Below, one piece after another: positions 36,974 to 46,711 of a stretch of DNA of 64,000 nt. The position numbers and the translations under genes are program-made. A model generated the notes under the pieces. It worked only from the letters and a program-made list of their open reading frames with translations. It did not search any database and was not told where the DNA came from. The DNA lies in the NCBI RefSeq assembly GCF_023823685.1, contig NZ_JAMXBF010000001.1, positions 496,001 to 560,000 of the forward strand, read 5' to 3'. The stretch is from Pseudomonas subflava. Its GTDB lineage: Bacteria > Pseudomonadota > Gammaproteobacteria > Pseudomonadales > Pseudomonadaceae. Numbering within the stretch: the first letter of the stretch is position 1; the number at the start of each line of letters is the position of its first letter.

Positions 36974-36984
36974 GCCGCCCCGTT

Positions 36985-37061
36985 GTCCCAGTAGCTCAAT
37001 TGGATAGAGCATCCCCCTCCTAAGGGGAAGGTTGGAGGTTCGACCCCTCTCTGGGACGCCA
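36985..37061 (+). tRNA. tRNA-Arg(CCT)
   Basis: 77 nt. Acceptor GTCCCAG / CTGGGAC, discriminator G, encoded CCA. The anticodon loop CTCCTAA gives CCU (reads AGG). The D-loop AATTGGATAGAG and T-loop TTCGACC are normal. Confidence 0.97.
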
Positions 37062-37065
37062 CATG

Positions 37066-37105
37066 AAAAAGCCCGCGACCATAGAGGTGCGCGGGCTTTC
37101 TTTTT
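37066..37105 (+). terminator. terminator after tRNA-Arg(CCT)
   Basis: AAAAAGCCCGCG, loop, CGCGGGCTTTCTTTTT, beginning five bases after the tRNA. Confidence 0.9.
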
Positions 37106-37120
37106 ATGGCGACGAAAACG

Positions 37121-37147
37121 AAAAAACCGGCGCCAGGGCCGGTTTTT
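37121..37147 (-). terminator. terminator after tRNA-Pro(CGG)
   Basis: AAAAACCGGC, GCCAGG loop, GCCGGTTTTT: symmetrical, usable on the minus strand for tRNA-Pro, 28 bases beyond its 3' end. Confidence 0.88.
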
Positions 37148-37174
37148 CTGATCGGCTTTCGCCGATTCGGGAAA

Positions 37175-37251
37175 TGGTCGGAGCGACTGGATTCGAACCA
37201 GCGACCTTCTCGTCCCGAACGAGACGCGCTACCAAGCTGCGCTACGCTCCG
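37175..37251 (-). tRNA. tRNA-Pro(CGG)
   Basis: 77 nt on the minus strand. Acceptor CGGAGCG / CGCTCCG, discriminator A, encoded CCA. The anticodon loop TTCGGGA gives CGG (reads CCG). Confidence 0.97.
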
Positions 37252-37264
37252 AAGAATTGCGCGC

Positions 37265-37292
37265 ATTCTACCGAAAAAGTTTTGCGGCACAA
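37265..37292 (-). promoter_or_regulatory. tRNA-Pro promoter
   Basis: On the minus strand, TTGTGC (37292-37287) and TAGAAT (37270-37265) with a 16-base spacer, 13 bases from the tRNA 5' end. Confidence 0.65.
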
Positions 37293-37343
37293 GGGGTTAG
37301 CTAGAAGTTTTTTAGTGGTTCGCTCCTTGTGACCGTGCGAGGG

Positions 37344-37556
37344 TCACAGTTCCCTGACGGTGATTACCTGATCCTTGTTCACCCGCGCGGCCTTGCCGTC
37401 GAGTTCCTCGAATTCATAGAAACCGGAATCCTCGTCGAAATCGGGAACGTCCACGGTCTGGATGCGGGTACCGTCGTTGAGGGTGATCACGCTGGGCATC
37501 GAGCAGCCCGCGAGCAGGCCGGCGGCCAGCAAGGCGATGAGGAATCTCTGAGTCAT
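37344..37556 (-). CDS. small YgdI/YgdR-type lipoprotein (DUF903-like)
   Basis: A 70-residue lipoprotein. Signal peptide MTQRFLIALLAAGLLAGC has the lipobox LAGC with the lipidated cysteine at residue 18. A short SH3-like beta domain follows, with the family pattern ITLNDGTRIQTVDVP and a terminal DQVITVREL. It is probably outer-membrane anchored; function unknown. AGGAGGTACCC precedes ATG 37556. It lies 55 bases downstream of mobA on the same strand and could be read through from it. Confidence 0.85.
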   Translation of the reverse strand: MTQRFLIALLAAGLLAGCSMPSVITLNDGTRIQTVDVPDFDEDSGFYEFEELDGKAARVNKDQVITVREL

Positions 37557-37611
37557 GGGTACCTCCTGTGTTGGGGTACGTATGACGAGCGAGGCGGCTC
37601 TCGGTTCCCTG

Positions 37612-38190
37612 CTAGCCGCGCAAAAGCTCCGGTGTATTGAGGTTGGCCAGGCGTGGGTCCGTCTCGTCGCATGGGCAGGGCCGGGCATCCAGCGCCAACA
37701 GCGCCCGCAGCGGGCTGCGCTCGCCGTCATCCCAGGCCTGGCGCAGCGGGGCCAGCAGCATGCCAGGCATCATTGCGAACAGCGGCTGCCACTGTTCTCC
37801 CTGGCGAATCATCACCGGTTTGTCGCCGTAGTGGAGGGCGCATTGACGCAACTGCCGCAGCAGCGCTCCGTCGACCCGGGGCGCGTCGCAGGGCAGCATC
37901 AGCAGCCAGTCGTGGCGTGCGGCAGTCAGTCCACCCAGCAGCCCGGCCAGCGGTCCAGGGAAATCGGCAGCGTCATCGGCGACCAGCCGATCGGCGAACG
38001 CGGCATAGCGCTCGGCGTTGCGATTGCAGGAGAGGATCAGGTCGTCCGTCAGCGGTCGCGCTACCTGATAAAGGTGATCGATCAGCGGACGGCCGCGCCA
38101 TTCGACCAGGCCCTTGTCCCGGCCGCCCAGGCGTTGGCCGCGGCCGCCGGCCAGCAGCAGAATGGAGCAGGGCGGCAGGGCAGTGGTCAT
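37612..38190 (-). CDS. mobA: molybdenum cofactor guanylyltransferase MobA
   Basis: A 192-residue nucleotidyltransferase that attaches GMP to molybdopterin to form MGD. The GTP-binding signature [18 protein letters not shown] is at residues 11-28; [10 protein letters not shown] and the metal-binding MLPCDAP follow. ATG 38190 matches the family N-terminus, and the longer upstream frame runs through the divergent moaB. It is divergent from moaB-moeA across 66 bases, so one control region probably serves both. PAO1 has the same arrangement (PA3028-PA3030, from memory). Confidence 0.95.
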   Translation of the reverse strand: MTTALPPCSILLLAGGRGQRLGGRDKGLVEWRGRPLIDHLYQVARPLTDDLILSCNRNAERYAAFADRLVADDAADFPGPLAGLLGGLTAARHDWLLMLPCDAPRVDGALLRQLRQCALHYGDKPVMIRQGEQWQPLFAMMPGMLLAPLRQAWDDGERSPLRALLALDARPCPCDETDPRLANLNTPELLRG

Positions 38191-38256
38191 GGCGGCGCTC
38201 TGGGTCGGGGCCTGTGATATAACACCGGCCAGTTTTCGCCACAACCGGACCATGCC

Positions 38257-38796
38257 ATGAGCCACAAGGCCGAGGCGGCTTTTGCGCCGCTGAACATCGC
38301 GGTGCTCACCGTCAGCGATACCCGTACCCTGGACACCGACACCTCCGGCCAACTGTTCGTCGATCGCCTCACCGCCGCCGGCCATCACCTGGCGGCACGG
38401 GTGCTGCTCAAGGACGATCTCTACCGCATCCGCGCACAGGTGGCGCAGTGGATCGCCGAGGACGAGGTCCAGGTGGTGCTGATCACCGGCGGCACCGGCT
38501 TCACCGCTCGCGACAGCACGCCCGAGGCGGTGGCCTGCTTGCTGGACAAGCAGGTGGATGGTTTTGGCGAGTATTTCCGGCAAATTTCGGTGGCGGACAT
38601 CGGCACTTCCACCATGCAGTCGCGGGCTCTGGCCGGCCTGGCCAACGGCACGCTGGTGTGCTGCGTGCCGGGCTCGACCAATGCCTGCCGCACCGCCTGG
38701 GACGGCATCCTTGGCGAACAGCTGGACAGCCGTCACCGGCCCTGCAACTTCGTGCCCCATCTCAAGGCCGCAGCTCCCTGCGAGACGCGCGGATGA
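38257..38796 (+). CDS. moaB: molybdopterin biosynthesis protein MoaB
   Basis: A 179-residue MogA/MoaB-family protein that adenylylates molybdopterin or supports that step. It has the family motifs [15 protein letters not shown] and [18 protein letters not shown], and a [13 protein letters not shown] TMQSRALAG segment near residue 125. Its stop overlaps the moeA start by four bases (ATGA), showing translational coupling. Confidence 0.95.
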   Translation: MSHKAEAAFAPLNIAVLTVSDTRTLDTDTSGQLFVDRLTAAGHHLAARVLLKDDLYRIRAQVAQWIAEDEVQVVLITGGTGFTARDSTPEAVACLLDKQVDGFGEYFRQISVADIGTSTMQSRALAGLANGTLVCCVPGSTNACRTAWDGILGEQLDSRHRPCNFVPHLKAAAPCETRG

Positions 38797-39989
38797 GCCT
38801 GCTGCCGGTCGAGCAGGCCCTGCAGCGTCTGCTGGCACTGGCCCAGGCCAGCCCCATCCGCGAGCAGGAAATCGTCACCCTCGCGGCGGCCGACGGACGC
38901 GTGCTGGCCACCGATCTGGTCGCCGGCCTGGATCTGCCGCCCTGGCCGAACAGCGCCATGGATGGCTATGCCCTGCGCCTGGCCGACTGGCGCGGCGAGC
39001 CGCTGCCGGTCACCCAGCGCATCCTCGCCGGCCAGGCGCCCGAGCCTCTGCAGCTCGGGACCTGCGCGCGCATCTTCACCGGTGCGCCCATGCCGGCCGG
39101 CGCCGATACGGTAGAAATGCAGGAGAACGTCGAGCTGCTCGAGGAGGGGCGGGTGCAGTTCCAGGAGCCGCTCGAGGCCGGGCAGAACGTGCGCCCACAA
39201 GGCCAGGAAACCCGGGTGGGCGAGGTGGTGCTGGGCGCCGGCACGCGCCTGGGCCCGGTGGAACTCGGCCTGGCCGCGTCGCTCGGTTGCGCCGTGCTGG
39301 CGGTTCGTCGACGCCCGCGCGTGGCGGTGCTCTCTACCGGTGACGAGCTGATCGAGCCCGGTCGACCGCTGGGCCCAGGGCAGATCTACAACAGTAACCG
39401 CAGCCTGCTCTGCGTCTGGCTGCAGCGCCTGGGCTGCGACGTGCGCGACGCCGGCATCCTGCCCGACGACGCCCAGCGCACCCGCGACGCCCTGGCGGCA
39501 CTCAGCGACGCCGACCTGATCCTGTCGACCGGCGGCGTATCAGTGGGCGAGGCCGACTATCTCGGCCAGGTATTGCGCGAGGACGGCGAACTGGCGCTGT
39601 GGAAGCTGGCGATCAAACCGGGCAAGCCGCTGACCTGCGGCCATTTCCGCGGCGTGCCGGTGCTCGGTCTGCCGGGCAACCCGGCCTCGACCCTGGTGAC
39701 CTTCGCCTTGCTGGCGCGACCGTATCTGCTGCGCCGCCTCGGCGTACCGCGGGTCGAGCCGCTAGCCTTCGAGGTGCCGGCCGGCTTCGCCTGGCCGCGT
39801 CCGGGCAAGCGGCGCGAGTATCTGCGCGCGCGGCTGGAGAATGGTCGCGCGGTGCTGCATCCCAATCAGAGTTCCGGGGTGCTGCGCAGTGCGGCCTGGG
39901 CCGACGGGCTCGTCGAGGTGCTGGAAGAGCGGACCTATGCCGAGGGCGAAGCGCTGCGCTTCATCCCCATGAGCGAGCTGCTGGGCTGA
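38793..39989 (+). CDS. moeA: molybdopterin molybdenumtransferase MoeA
   Basis: A 398-residue MoeA that inserts molybdate into adenylylated molybdopterin. The N-terminal signature [14 protein letters not shown] is near residue 50, the metal-associated motif [14 protein letters not shown] near 90, and the MogA-like domain [13 protein letters not shown] near 245. [15 protein letters not shown] and the C-terminal beta domain complete it. ATG 38793 overlaps the moaB stop. It is the last high-GC gene before the low-GC exopolysaccharide segment. Confidence 0.96.
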   Translation: MSLLPVEQALQRLLALAQASPIREQEIVTLAAADGRVLATDLVAGLDLPPWPNSAMDGYALRLADWRGEPLPVTQRILAGQAPEPLQLGTCARIFTGAPMPAGADTVEMQENVELLEEGRVQFQEPLEAGQNVRPQGQETRVGEVVLGAGTRLGPVELGLAASLGCAVLAVRRRPRVAVLSTGDELIEPGRPLGPGQIYNSNRSLLCVWLQRLGCDVRDAGILPDDAQRTRDALAALSDADLILSTGGVSVGEADYLGQVLREDGELALWKLAIKPGKPLTCGHFRGVPVLGLPGNPASTLVTFALLARPYLLRRLGVPRVEPLAFEVPAGFAWPRPGKRREYLRARLENGRAVLHPNQSSGVLRSAAWADGLVEVLEERTYAEGEALRFIPMSELLG

Positions 39990-40004
39990 GCTGCTGTGGG
40001 TTCT

Positions 40005-40328
40005 CTAGCGACCTTCCTTGCTGTAATGCGCGCCCCGGTCGTACAACTCTAGAACTTTGCACTCTACCTTCGAGCTGAACTGTAATTTGTTATCGTCGGA
40101 ATAAGGGATATAGAAAAGGATGGCGTTTTCGCTGTAGGCAGGCTCAAGGCATTGATGGGTGCGGATGTAGAGAAGGTCATCCATGGTGGAGTACACGTCA
40201 CGGTCATACTGCTTGACTATCATCCGAATCGGCTCATCGTCAGCAGCATAGGCTGAGAGAGAAAAAACCAAGGCCGGCGATGTGAGCAGGAGTCGAACAA
40301 TATTCCAGATTTTGGCGTGATACTTCAT
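40005..40328 (-). CDS. small exported protein of unknown function
   Basis: A 107-residue protein. A signal peptide of about 29 residues ends SAYA, and the mature part has two cysteines (THQCLEP and KVECKVLE) that could form a disulfide. Codon use is AT-richer than in moeA, like the acyltransferase genes beside it. It ends 15 bases from the moeA stop on the opposite strand. No family recognised. A weak RBS (AAAGCGGTCGCTT region) precedes ATG 40328. Confidence 0.65.
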   Translation of the reverse strand: MKYHAKIWNIVRLLLTSPALVFSLSAYAADDEPIRMIVKQYDRDVYSTMDDLLYIRTHQCLEPAYSENAILFYIPYSDDNKLQFSSKVECKVLELYDRGAHYSKEGR

Positions 40329-40564
40329 AAGCGACCGCTTTTTCCTAAAGAGTTTTTTCTAGCGTAACGGCAGGCAATGTAGTCAGAACTCTGCCGTGGT
40401 GGTGGGAGGGTGTTCATCGAGGCGACCGTGTCTTGCCAGATTCGCAAGCATGATGGCATCCTGCCCCATGAGATGCATCGTCTCTTATCAGGTACTTTTT
40501 CATTCGCCAAATTATTGGCGTCCATTTTGCGCCCCAGTGGCGTTGTCGTTTCGGAGCATGTGGC

Positions 40565-41674
40565 ATGTCGAAGTTAAACAGCCTCCAGGCTTTTCGTTGT
40601 CTAGGCCTGGCCGGGGTGATTATCGGGCACATGACTTTTGCAGAGGAAAAGTACGCAGGTTTTTCGTTGTTGCCAGCTGCTATCAAGGATTTCAATCAGC
40701 TATTCATCGATTGGTTCTTTGTCGTAAGTGGTTTCATTATGGTGATGGTTTCCCGAGGACGATTTCAAGTCCCTCGGGAAATTTTGAAGTTCGCCTATGC
40801 TCGAGTCGCGAGAATATATCCGCCTTACTGGGTGTATTTTTTTATCACATTGGCGGTTTTCTTGATTATGCCGGCGTGGGTTAACAGTGGGCATGACGAG
40901 CCTAATCTCTGGAAGTCATTTTTTTTGATTCCAGATAAGAGTCTGCCTCTGGTTATCGTCGCTTGGTCGCTGATCTTCGAGATGTGGTTCTACTTAGTGT
41001 TCACATCGTTTATGTTCTGTAGTGAACGCTATTTGCCTTTGATTCTTGCTGCATGGGCTGTTTTAATCATCTCCGCTAATCTTCTGCTTGATATATCTAA
41101 ACTGAATCCTTTCCTTCGCTTGATTCTGCACCCATACGCTATTGAATTTGTTCTCGGAAGCATAATCGCATTATTCTATTTCAGCCCCTCCAGCGAACGG
41201 GTTTCCAACCGTCTTGCTCTTGGCATGTTGTTGTTCGTTCCTTTGGTAGGGGTGCCTCTCGGATATACGTATGGATTGTTTAGAGGTGAGGGACTGGTTC
41301 GGGTGTTCAGTTTGGGCTGCCTCTTCGGCCTGCTGACGATGGGTGCGACGTTGCTCGAGCGCAGAGGGAAGCTGGAGGTTCCCGGTTTTATGGTGGCTAT
41401 CGGCGATAGCTCGTATACAACATACCTTTCACATCTTTTGGTGTTAGGGGTGGTAGGCAAGCTTTGGGTATTGTTGGGGCCGGCCACGCCAAGTCTGTTT
41501 GGCCATATTGTATTCTTGGTGATGATGTTCGCGGCAGTGATGATCTATGGCTTGGTCGGCTTCAAGCTCGTCGAGGAGCCTTTGATGAATGGAGCCAATC
41601 GTTTGGGTAAACGCTTATTCAAGAAGCCCGATCTTGGAAATACTGCCAAGCTGGCAGTGAAACACGCCAAGTGA
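40565..41674 (+). CDS. membrane acyltransferase (acyltransferase family 3), first of two
   Basis: A 369-residue OafA/WecH-type acyltransferase with about ten membrane helices. Diagnostic segments are LGLAGVIIGHMTFAEE (catalytic His in the first helix), FVVSGFIMVM, the RVARIYPPYW motif, and SLIFEMWFYL. It probably acetylates or succinylates a surface polysaccharide at the inner membrane. Base composition is far lower in GC than the core genes. GGAG precedes ATG 40565. It may be the functional counterpart of pslL, together with the next gene. Confidence 0.88.
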   Translation: MSKLNSLQAFRCLGLAGVIIGHMTFAEEKYAGFSLLPAAIKDFNQLFIDWFFVVSGFIMVMVSRGRFQVPREILKFAYARVARIYPPYWVYFFITLAVFLIMPAWVNSGHDEPNLWKSFFLIPDKSLPLVIVAWSLIFEMWFYLVFTSFMFCSERYLPLILAAWAVLIISANLLLDISKLNPFLRLILHPYAIEFVLGSIIALFYFSPSSERVSNRLALGMLLFVPLVGVPLGYTYGLFRGEGLVRVFSLGCLFGLLTMGATLLERRGKLEVPGFMVAIGDSSYTTYLSHLLVLGVVGKLWVLLGPATPSLFGHIVFLVMMFAAVMIYGLVGFKLVEEPLMNGANRLGKRLFKKPDLGNTAKLAVKHAK

Positions 41675-42762
41675 TTGAGAAGGTAATGCGAGTCGACAGT
41701 CCGCGTTTGCGGCAAAATAACTTTGACCTGATCCGGCTGCTACTGGCGATAGCGGTTTGTTTACTGCATGCCTACGAGTTGTCAGCTAGAGATGAATTGT
41801 CGATCATCGATAAACTTCTTTCTGGCAAAATTGCTATCGAGTCTTTCTTTGTGATCAGTGGCTTCCTGATCTTTATGAGTTACGAGAAGTCGCGTTCGCT
41901 AGTCGATTACTTCGAAAAACGCGGGCGCCGCATTTACCCTGCTTATTTTGTGTCGGTAGCATTAGCTGCGGTTTTGCTTTGCGGTCTAAGTGAACTTTCT
42001 GTGGCGAGCTACTTTCGGTCTGACGAATTCTTTCGCTACTTGGTTTTCAATCTGGGTTTCCTAAATTTCATTCAACCTGATCTTCCCGGTGTGTTCGCCG
42101 AAAATAGAATTTCTTCAGTGAACGGCGCGCTGTGGACCATCAAGATTGAAGTGATGTTTTATTTAAGTGTACCGGCTATTGCCTGGTTAAGCCGGCGTGC
42201 CGGCTATGCCCGAGTGATGTTGATGCTGTTCGTTGCGTCGACGCTTTATTCAATGGCTATGTCGCATCTGCACGAAAGCACAGGGCGTGGCGTGTATGAG
42301 CTTCTGGAAAAGCAGTTGCCGGGGCAGCTGCGCTTCTTCATAGCGGGAGCTTTGCTCTACTACTTTCTTCCGTATTACGAAAGACATCTAAAGTGGCTCG
42401 TACTGGCGTCGGGTATGTACTTCCTTTTGCCTGTGACATCTGGAGCAGAGGCATTAAAGCCTCTGGCATTGGGCGTTCTGGTGATCTTCTTTGCGCTTTA
42501 CAACTATTTGGGCAATTTCGGCAAGTTTGGTGACTTTTCCTATGGTGTGTACATCCTGCATTTCCCCATCGTGCAGACCTTGGTGCACCTCGGTTTTTTC
42601 GATGCAGACCCTTGGCTGGCTCTGGCGCTCACGGTGTCCCTAACCCTTTTAGGAGCAGTGTTGATGTGGCATTGCGTTGAGAGGCGCTGGTTGCTCAAGA
42701 ACAGTCATTATGTTCGCGCACAGGACGGCATGGCGCAGCTGGCTGACAAGACCAATGCCTAA
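41671..42762 (+). CDS. membrane acyltransferase (acyltransferase family 3), second of two; PslL-like
   Basis: A 363-residue OafA-type acyltransferase: NFDLIRLLLAIAVCLLHAYE (first helix with catalytic His), SFFVISGFLIFMSY, RIYPAYFVSV, WTIKIEVMFYL and FGDFSYGVYILHFPIVQ. About ten helices. The frame starts at GTG 41671, overlapping the previous stop by four bases; ATG 41686 is the alternative, with GAGAAGG very close to it. In P. aeruginosa PslL is an acyltransferase encoded next after pslK; here this gene is next to pslK but on the other strand, ending 28 bases from the pslK stop. Confidence 0.87.
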   Translation: MIEKVMRVDSPRLRQNNFDLIRLLLAIAVCLLHAYELSARDELSIIDKLLSGKIAIESFFVISGFLIFMSYEKSRSLVDYFEKRGRRIYPAYFVSVALAAVLLCGLSELSVASYFRSDEFFRYLVFNLGFLNFIQPDLPGVFAENRISSVNGALWTIKIEVMFYLSVPAIAWLSRRAGYARVMLMLFVASTLYSMAMSHLHESTGRGVYELLEKQLPGQLRFFIAGALLYYFLPYYERHLKWLVLASGMYFLLPVTSGAEALKPLALGVLVIFFALYNYLGNFGKFGDFSYGVYILHFPIVQTLVHLGFFDADPWLALALTVSLTLLGAVLMWHCVERRWLLKNSHYVRAQDGMAQLADKTNA

Positions 42763-42790
42763 CTAGCATCGGGCTTGCGCGCCGCGTGGG

Positions 42791-44194
42791 CTATTTCCAG
42801 GGCTTGAGCAGCGATGCAAGTACAGCGAACAGGCTTGCTCCTGCTAGGCCGGCGGCTCCGAGCTGCCACCAGCCGTGAGTCAGGGCCTGAGGGATGAATG
42901 AGGCCAAGGCCGGCAGCGATAGTGCGAGTATCCACTGCTTACGCCATTCCAGGCTATTCAGCAGCTGTTGTTTGCGCATCAGCAACAGACCGGTCAGTAC
43001 CACACCCAATAGTGCGGCCAGCGCGATGCCTTTTAGTCCTAGCCACCATGGAAAAGTTAGAAGCAATCCGGCATTCAGCGCATTACCACTGAGCTCACAG
43101 GCCAGCGGTGTACGAGTGTCGCCAACAGAGTACGCGTAGCGTGCCAGTAGGGCGTTCCAGGCGGCGAACAGAAGCGTCAGGCCTAGCCAGCCGAGCAAGG
43201 CGGCCAGCACGCCATGACTGGATTGAGAGGGTAAGAGCAGTTCAATTAGAGGCGCAGCTGCGCCGACTACGCCGACCGCAACCGGTAGTGTCAGCAGCGT
43301 CGCCAGCGCGGTGCCGCGGCGCAACAGCATCAATCGCTCCGACTCCGACTTACCGCCCATCATGCCGAGCAGAACCTGGTTCAGGCTCATCAGTGCGACC
43401 ATTGGCAGGTTGATCAGCTTGCGAGCAAAGTTCAGCCAGGTGACCGCACCCTCTCCCAGTAAAGAAGCGATCATTCTTTCTAGCAGTGCCAGCCCTTGGC
43501 TCGCCATTGTGCTGGCCAGCAGCGGGCCGAGTCGGCTCAACAGTTGTCGGCCACAGTTTTCATCCGCCCTCGCTCTCCAAGGCTGCCAGCCAATGCCGCG
43601 TAATGCGGGTATCAGGACCAAAGGCATCAGCAGGCTGCCTACCAGACAGCTAGCGGCGAGCCCGGTCGGCTCGGCCCGCCCTCCTTGGAGGGCCAGGTAG
43701 GTTACCGGCGGCAGATTGAATAGCAGTGAACCCAGGCCGGCCAAGACGAAGCGGGCATTGGCCTGCAATGGAATACATAGCAACGCATGAAGCAGAAAGC
43801 CGGGCACGCACCAAGCCAGCAATTGCAGGCTTTGCGTGGCCAGGTCTCGCCCGGCATCGGATAGACCGGGGCCGATGAGCCACACCCAGAGAGGCGCCGC
43901 GAGGTAAAAGAGTCCCGCCATGGCAACTCCGGTGCAGAGTACCCGCACAGTCAATGCTGACAGCCAGGCTGCTCGCCGATCTTCGTTACGCTCCTGATAT
44001 AGGGGGAGAGCGGCGGAGCTGAACAGGCCCGTGGCCATTGCCATCCGCACTGCCTCGGGTAGGAACAGCGCGACCAGGAAGGCGTCGCTGCGCAGGCTGG
44101 CCCCCCAGGCGTCAACCAAAAGCCACTCTCGTGCGAAGCCCGCCATCAGGCCGATTAGCGTCGCCAGGGTGAGCCATAGTGTAGAGCCGAACAT
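42791..44194 (-). CDS. pslK: MviN/MurJ-family polysaccharide flippase PslK
   Basis: A 467-residue MOP-superfamily exporter with about 13-14 membrane helices. FAREWLLVDAWGASLRSDAF near the N-terminus is the MurJ-like loop. PAO1 PslK is of similar length (about 469). It probably moves lipid-linked Psl repeat units across the inner membrane. It starts four bases after the pslJ stop and is the last gene of the minus-strand operon, convergent with the second acyltransferase. MurJ itself is less likely here because of the psl context. Confidence 0.9.
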   Translation of the reverse strand: MFGSTLWLTLATLIGLMAGFAREWLLVDAWGASLRSDAFLVALFLPEAVRMAMATGLFSSAALPLYQERNEDRRAAWLSALTVRVLCTGVAMAGLFYLAAPLWVWLIGPGLSDAGRDLATQSLQLLAWCVPGFLLHALLCIPLQANARFVLAGLGSLLFNLPPVTYLALQGGRAEPTGLAASCLVGSLLMPLVLIPALRGIGWQPWRARADENCGRQLLSRLGPLLASTMASQGLALLERMIASLLGEGAVTWLNFARKLINLPMVALMSLNQVLLGMMGGKSESERLMLLRRGTALATLLTLPVAVGVVGAAAPLIELLLPSQSSHGVLAALLGWLGLTLLFAAWNALLARYAYSVGDTRTPLACELSGNALNAGLLLTFPWWLGLKGIALAALLGVVLTGLLLMRKQQLLNSLEWRKQWILALSLPALASFIPQALTHGWWQLGAAGLAGASLFAVLASLLKPWK

Positions 44195-44198
44195 GCCG

Positions 44199-45614
44199 CT
44201 AGATGCCGTATGACGAAGAGGGCGTGCTCTCGGCGCGATTCTCGATCGTTCCTAGCCGGCGTGCCTCCTGTAAGCTCAATCCGATCATGAGCCAGAACAA
44301 CCCGACCAATACCGGTTGGAAGCCGAAATAATGGTCGAAGAGGCCACTAAACAGAGCTGCCACCAGGCCGGCGGTCGTACCCAGCCAGATAGCGTTGTCT
44401 GGCGTCAGGTCGATTTTTGCGGTGCGTGGCTTCGTCTCTCGCCACCAGCTCCAAATGGCGGCAATAAAGAGCAGCATGCCAGGTAGGCCGAGCCGATATA
44501 TGAAGTTCAGCCAAAGATTGGAGATGCCCAGCAAATCTGTTCCTGGCACTGGTGGCTCCACCTTGAAGCCGATGCCGAGAGGATAGGCCGCCATCGCTCG
44601 GGGGAAGTTAGCGTATTCGTCGAAGCGAACCGAAGTACTGGCATCGCCGCTAAACTCGAACATGGTCGAGATGCGCTCCTGAAGCGGCGGATAGGACAGC
44701 ACCAACAGCAAACCTAAGGCTGAGCCAGTAAGCAGCAAGCGGCCGGTAAATGGCACGCGCCGAATCGCCATCCATACCAGCACGACCGCCAAGCTCAAAA
44801 GGGCTCCCCTAGATCCGCTGAGCAATAGGGCGATCACGCCCAGAGAACCCACGCTGATGCCGAGCGCTCGGCACCATCTGCTTCGAGTAAGCCCGTAGCA
44901 GAGAGCCAATGGCAGAATCAGAGCCATAGCACCGCCAAGGGTATTGGGGTGGATCCATGGTGAGCCCATGCGCAGGAAAACCGCACCAGACGTATCGCGG
45001 ATCACTTCGTCCAGCGTGGCATAACCCAGCTTGGTAAGAAGCGGGTTGATCGCCGCCGCAGATCGCTCCAGTAAAAATATTGGTAGGGACAGCATTAGCA
45101 TTGCCAGCGAGCCGATCAGCAGAGCCTGGACTATTCGTTCGCGCGTCAATTCGTCTCTAACCAGGCGCGCGACGAGAAATAGCAGCGACACGTTGGCCAG
45201 CCAGCGAATCCAGTTGGCCACGCCGCTGCCGGCAGCATTGACCATGACCTGACCCACCACGAATGGAAAGGCACTGAATAGAATCAACGCGAGCACATAA
45301 CGCTCAGTACTGCCGTTAATCAACCTGGGGCGCGCTTGCTCGAAGATGTTCTGAAACAGGATGCAGGCCCAGACGACCAGGATGAGCAGTTCTGAAACGG
45401 TGGTACGAATCCCCAGATTGATAGTTGAGTAGGGCAGGAAAGTGGCAATGGCAGCGAACAGCAGGAGGCCCAGAAGCGGACGGCGCAGTAGGTTGAGGCC
45501 TACCACCATGGCGACAATCAGCACGGCTACCTTCAGTGGAGAAAGGAACCAGAGCAGAACGCCGAACATCAGCCCCGCAGCGACCGCGATGGGGAATCCG
45601 GAAGGTAATGTCAC
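44199..45614 (-). CDS. pslJ: Psl polysaccharide polymerase/ligase-like protein PslJ
   Basis: A 471-residue membrane protein with about 11-12 helices and the Wzy/O-antigen-ligase arrangement: a large periplasmic loop (about 300-350) with YPLGIGFKVEPP, preceded by GSRGALLSL. It is the likely polymerase of Psl repeat units. The start is GTG 45614, overlapping the pslI stop by four bases (GTGA). Position between pslI and pslK and the length agree with PAO1 PslJ. Confidence 0.88.
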   Translation of the reverse strand: MTLPSGFPIAVAAGLMFGVLLWFLSPLKVAVLIVAMVVGLNLLRRPLLGLLLFAAIATFLPYSTINLGIRTTVSELLILVVWACILFQNIFEQARPRLINGSTERYVLALILFSAFPFVVGQVMVNAAGSGVANWIRWLANVSLLFLVARLVRDELTRERIVQALLIGSLAMLMLSLPIFLLERSAAAINPLLTKLGYATLDEVIRDTSGAVFLRMGSPWIHPNTLGGAMALILPLALCYGLTRSRWCRALGISVGSLGVIALLLSGSRGALLSLAVVLVWMAIRRVPFTGRLLLTGSALGLLLVLSYPPLQERISTMFEFSGDASTSVRFDEYANFPRAMAAYPLGIGFKVEPPVPGTDLLGISNLWLNFIYRLGLPGMLLFIAAIWSWWRETKPRTAKIDLTPDNAIWLGTTAGLVAALFSGLFDHYFGFQPVLVGLFWLMIGLSLQEARRLGTIENRAESTPSSSYGI

Positions 45615-46711
45615 GCTTTTAGTTCCTGCAGTAGCTCTGTCACCCTCGCTCGGTAGGGGCGCTCTGCGAACCTGTCTGCCCAGTCGAACAGCATTTGGCG
45701 ATCCGTTGCAGTGGGGCGAGACAGCTCCAGCATCAGCGCAGTTACGTCAGCTCCGTTGTAGGGACTAAACCGAGGCGTTCCCGGCGGAACGATTTCATCA
45801 AGGGAGGTGCCGGTAGCAACAGCGACAGGTGTGCCGGCTGCCATTGCTTCGATAACCGGGAGGCCGAAACCTTCGGCATAGGATGGTTGCCAGAGGCGTT
45901 CGGCGGTCTGATAAAGCCAGAGCAACTCTCCATCGCCGAGGGGGGGCATGAAATGCAGCCCCGGAAGCGCGTGCTGCGCGGTTGGCAAGAATTCTGCACC
46001 GCCGACCAAGACCAGCTCTGGCACCGCTGGGCAGATTACGCGTGCCTGAGCCCAGTGCTCGACGAACCAGGGAATGTTCTTGCGTGGCTCTCGAGTGCCG
46101 ACGGCCAGCCAGAAGCGTTCCGGCAGCTCGGTGGCTGGTCGAGTGGGCACGGCGGTACATGCCGGCACGAGATTAGGCAGTACTCGAACTTTGCCGGCCG
46201 CCTTGGGAAAAGCGCGCGCCACCTCGTCGGCGCTGAACTGTGACGGAGTCCAGATGCGGTCGGCGACAGCTACCGAGTAACGAATAGAGAGGTTATCGCT
46301 GATCCGATAGACCGTTTCGCGCACCCAAGAGCTGTGGCGATTCTTCAGGTGTAGCTGAAATAGGTCATGCAGCTGCAGGACATAGCGTGTCGCTGGGGGT
46401 TTGGGCGGTAGAGGCAAGCCCATGTTGAACGTACTGATATGCACGTCGATACTCGCGCGCCGCAGAGCGCTCGGTAGATAGCCCAGCTCGAAACGCAGAC
46501 GACGAGGCAGGCGATGTTGACCCTCAGTGTTACAGCCCCAGGAGGGGCAATGAGCGCTCAATCTGAGCGGATGGCCCAAGGGCGCGGGTGTGAACAGATG
46601 TAGCTCGACTTCCGGAAGGTTGCCTAGAACCGAAGCCAGTGCCACATTTTGGCGGCCGATGCCGTTGTTTGGATTACTGATTCCAGGACGGTAGTCGAGC
46701 CCTACGCGCAT
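45611..46711 (-). CDS. pslI: glycosyltransferase family 4 protein PslI
   Basis: A 366-residue GT-B glycosyltransferase. The C-terminal nucleotide-sugar site reads LWQPSYAEGFGLPVIEAMAAGTPV, with the EX7E-type glutamates of GT4; VGTREPRKNIPWFVE is the linker motif. It adds a sugar (probably mannose) to the Psl repeat unit at the cytoplasmic face. ATG 46711 matches the family start MRVGLDYRPG and overlaps the pslH stop by 10 bases; an upstream in-frame ATG (46741) would lengthen it by ten non-conserved residues. Confidence 0.9.
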   Translation of the reverse strand: MRVGLDYRPGISNPNNGIGRQNVALASVLGNLPEVELHLFTPAPLGHPLRLSAHCPSWGCNTEGQHRLPRRLRFELGYLPSALRRASIDVHISTFNMGLPLPPKPPATRYVLQLHDLFQLHLKNRHSSWVRETVYRISDNLSIRYSVAVADRIWTPSQFSADEVARAFPKAAGKVRVLPNLVPACTAVPTRPATELPERFWLAVGTREPRKNIPWFVEHWAQARVICPAVPELVLVGGAEFLPTAQHALPGLHFMPPLGDGELLWLYQTAERLWQPSYAEGFGLPVIEAMAAGTPVAVATGTSLDEIVPPGTPRFSPYNGADVTALMLELSRPTATDRQMLFDWADRFAERPYRARVTELLQELKA

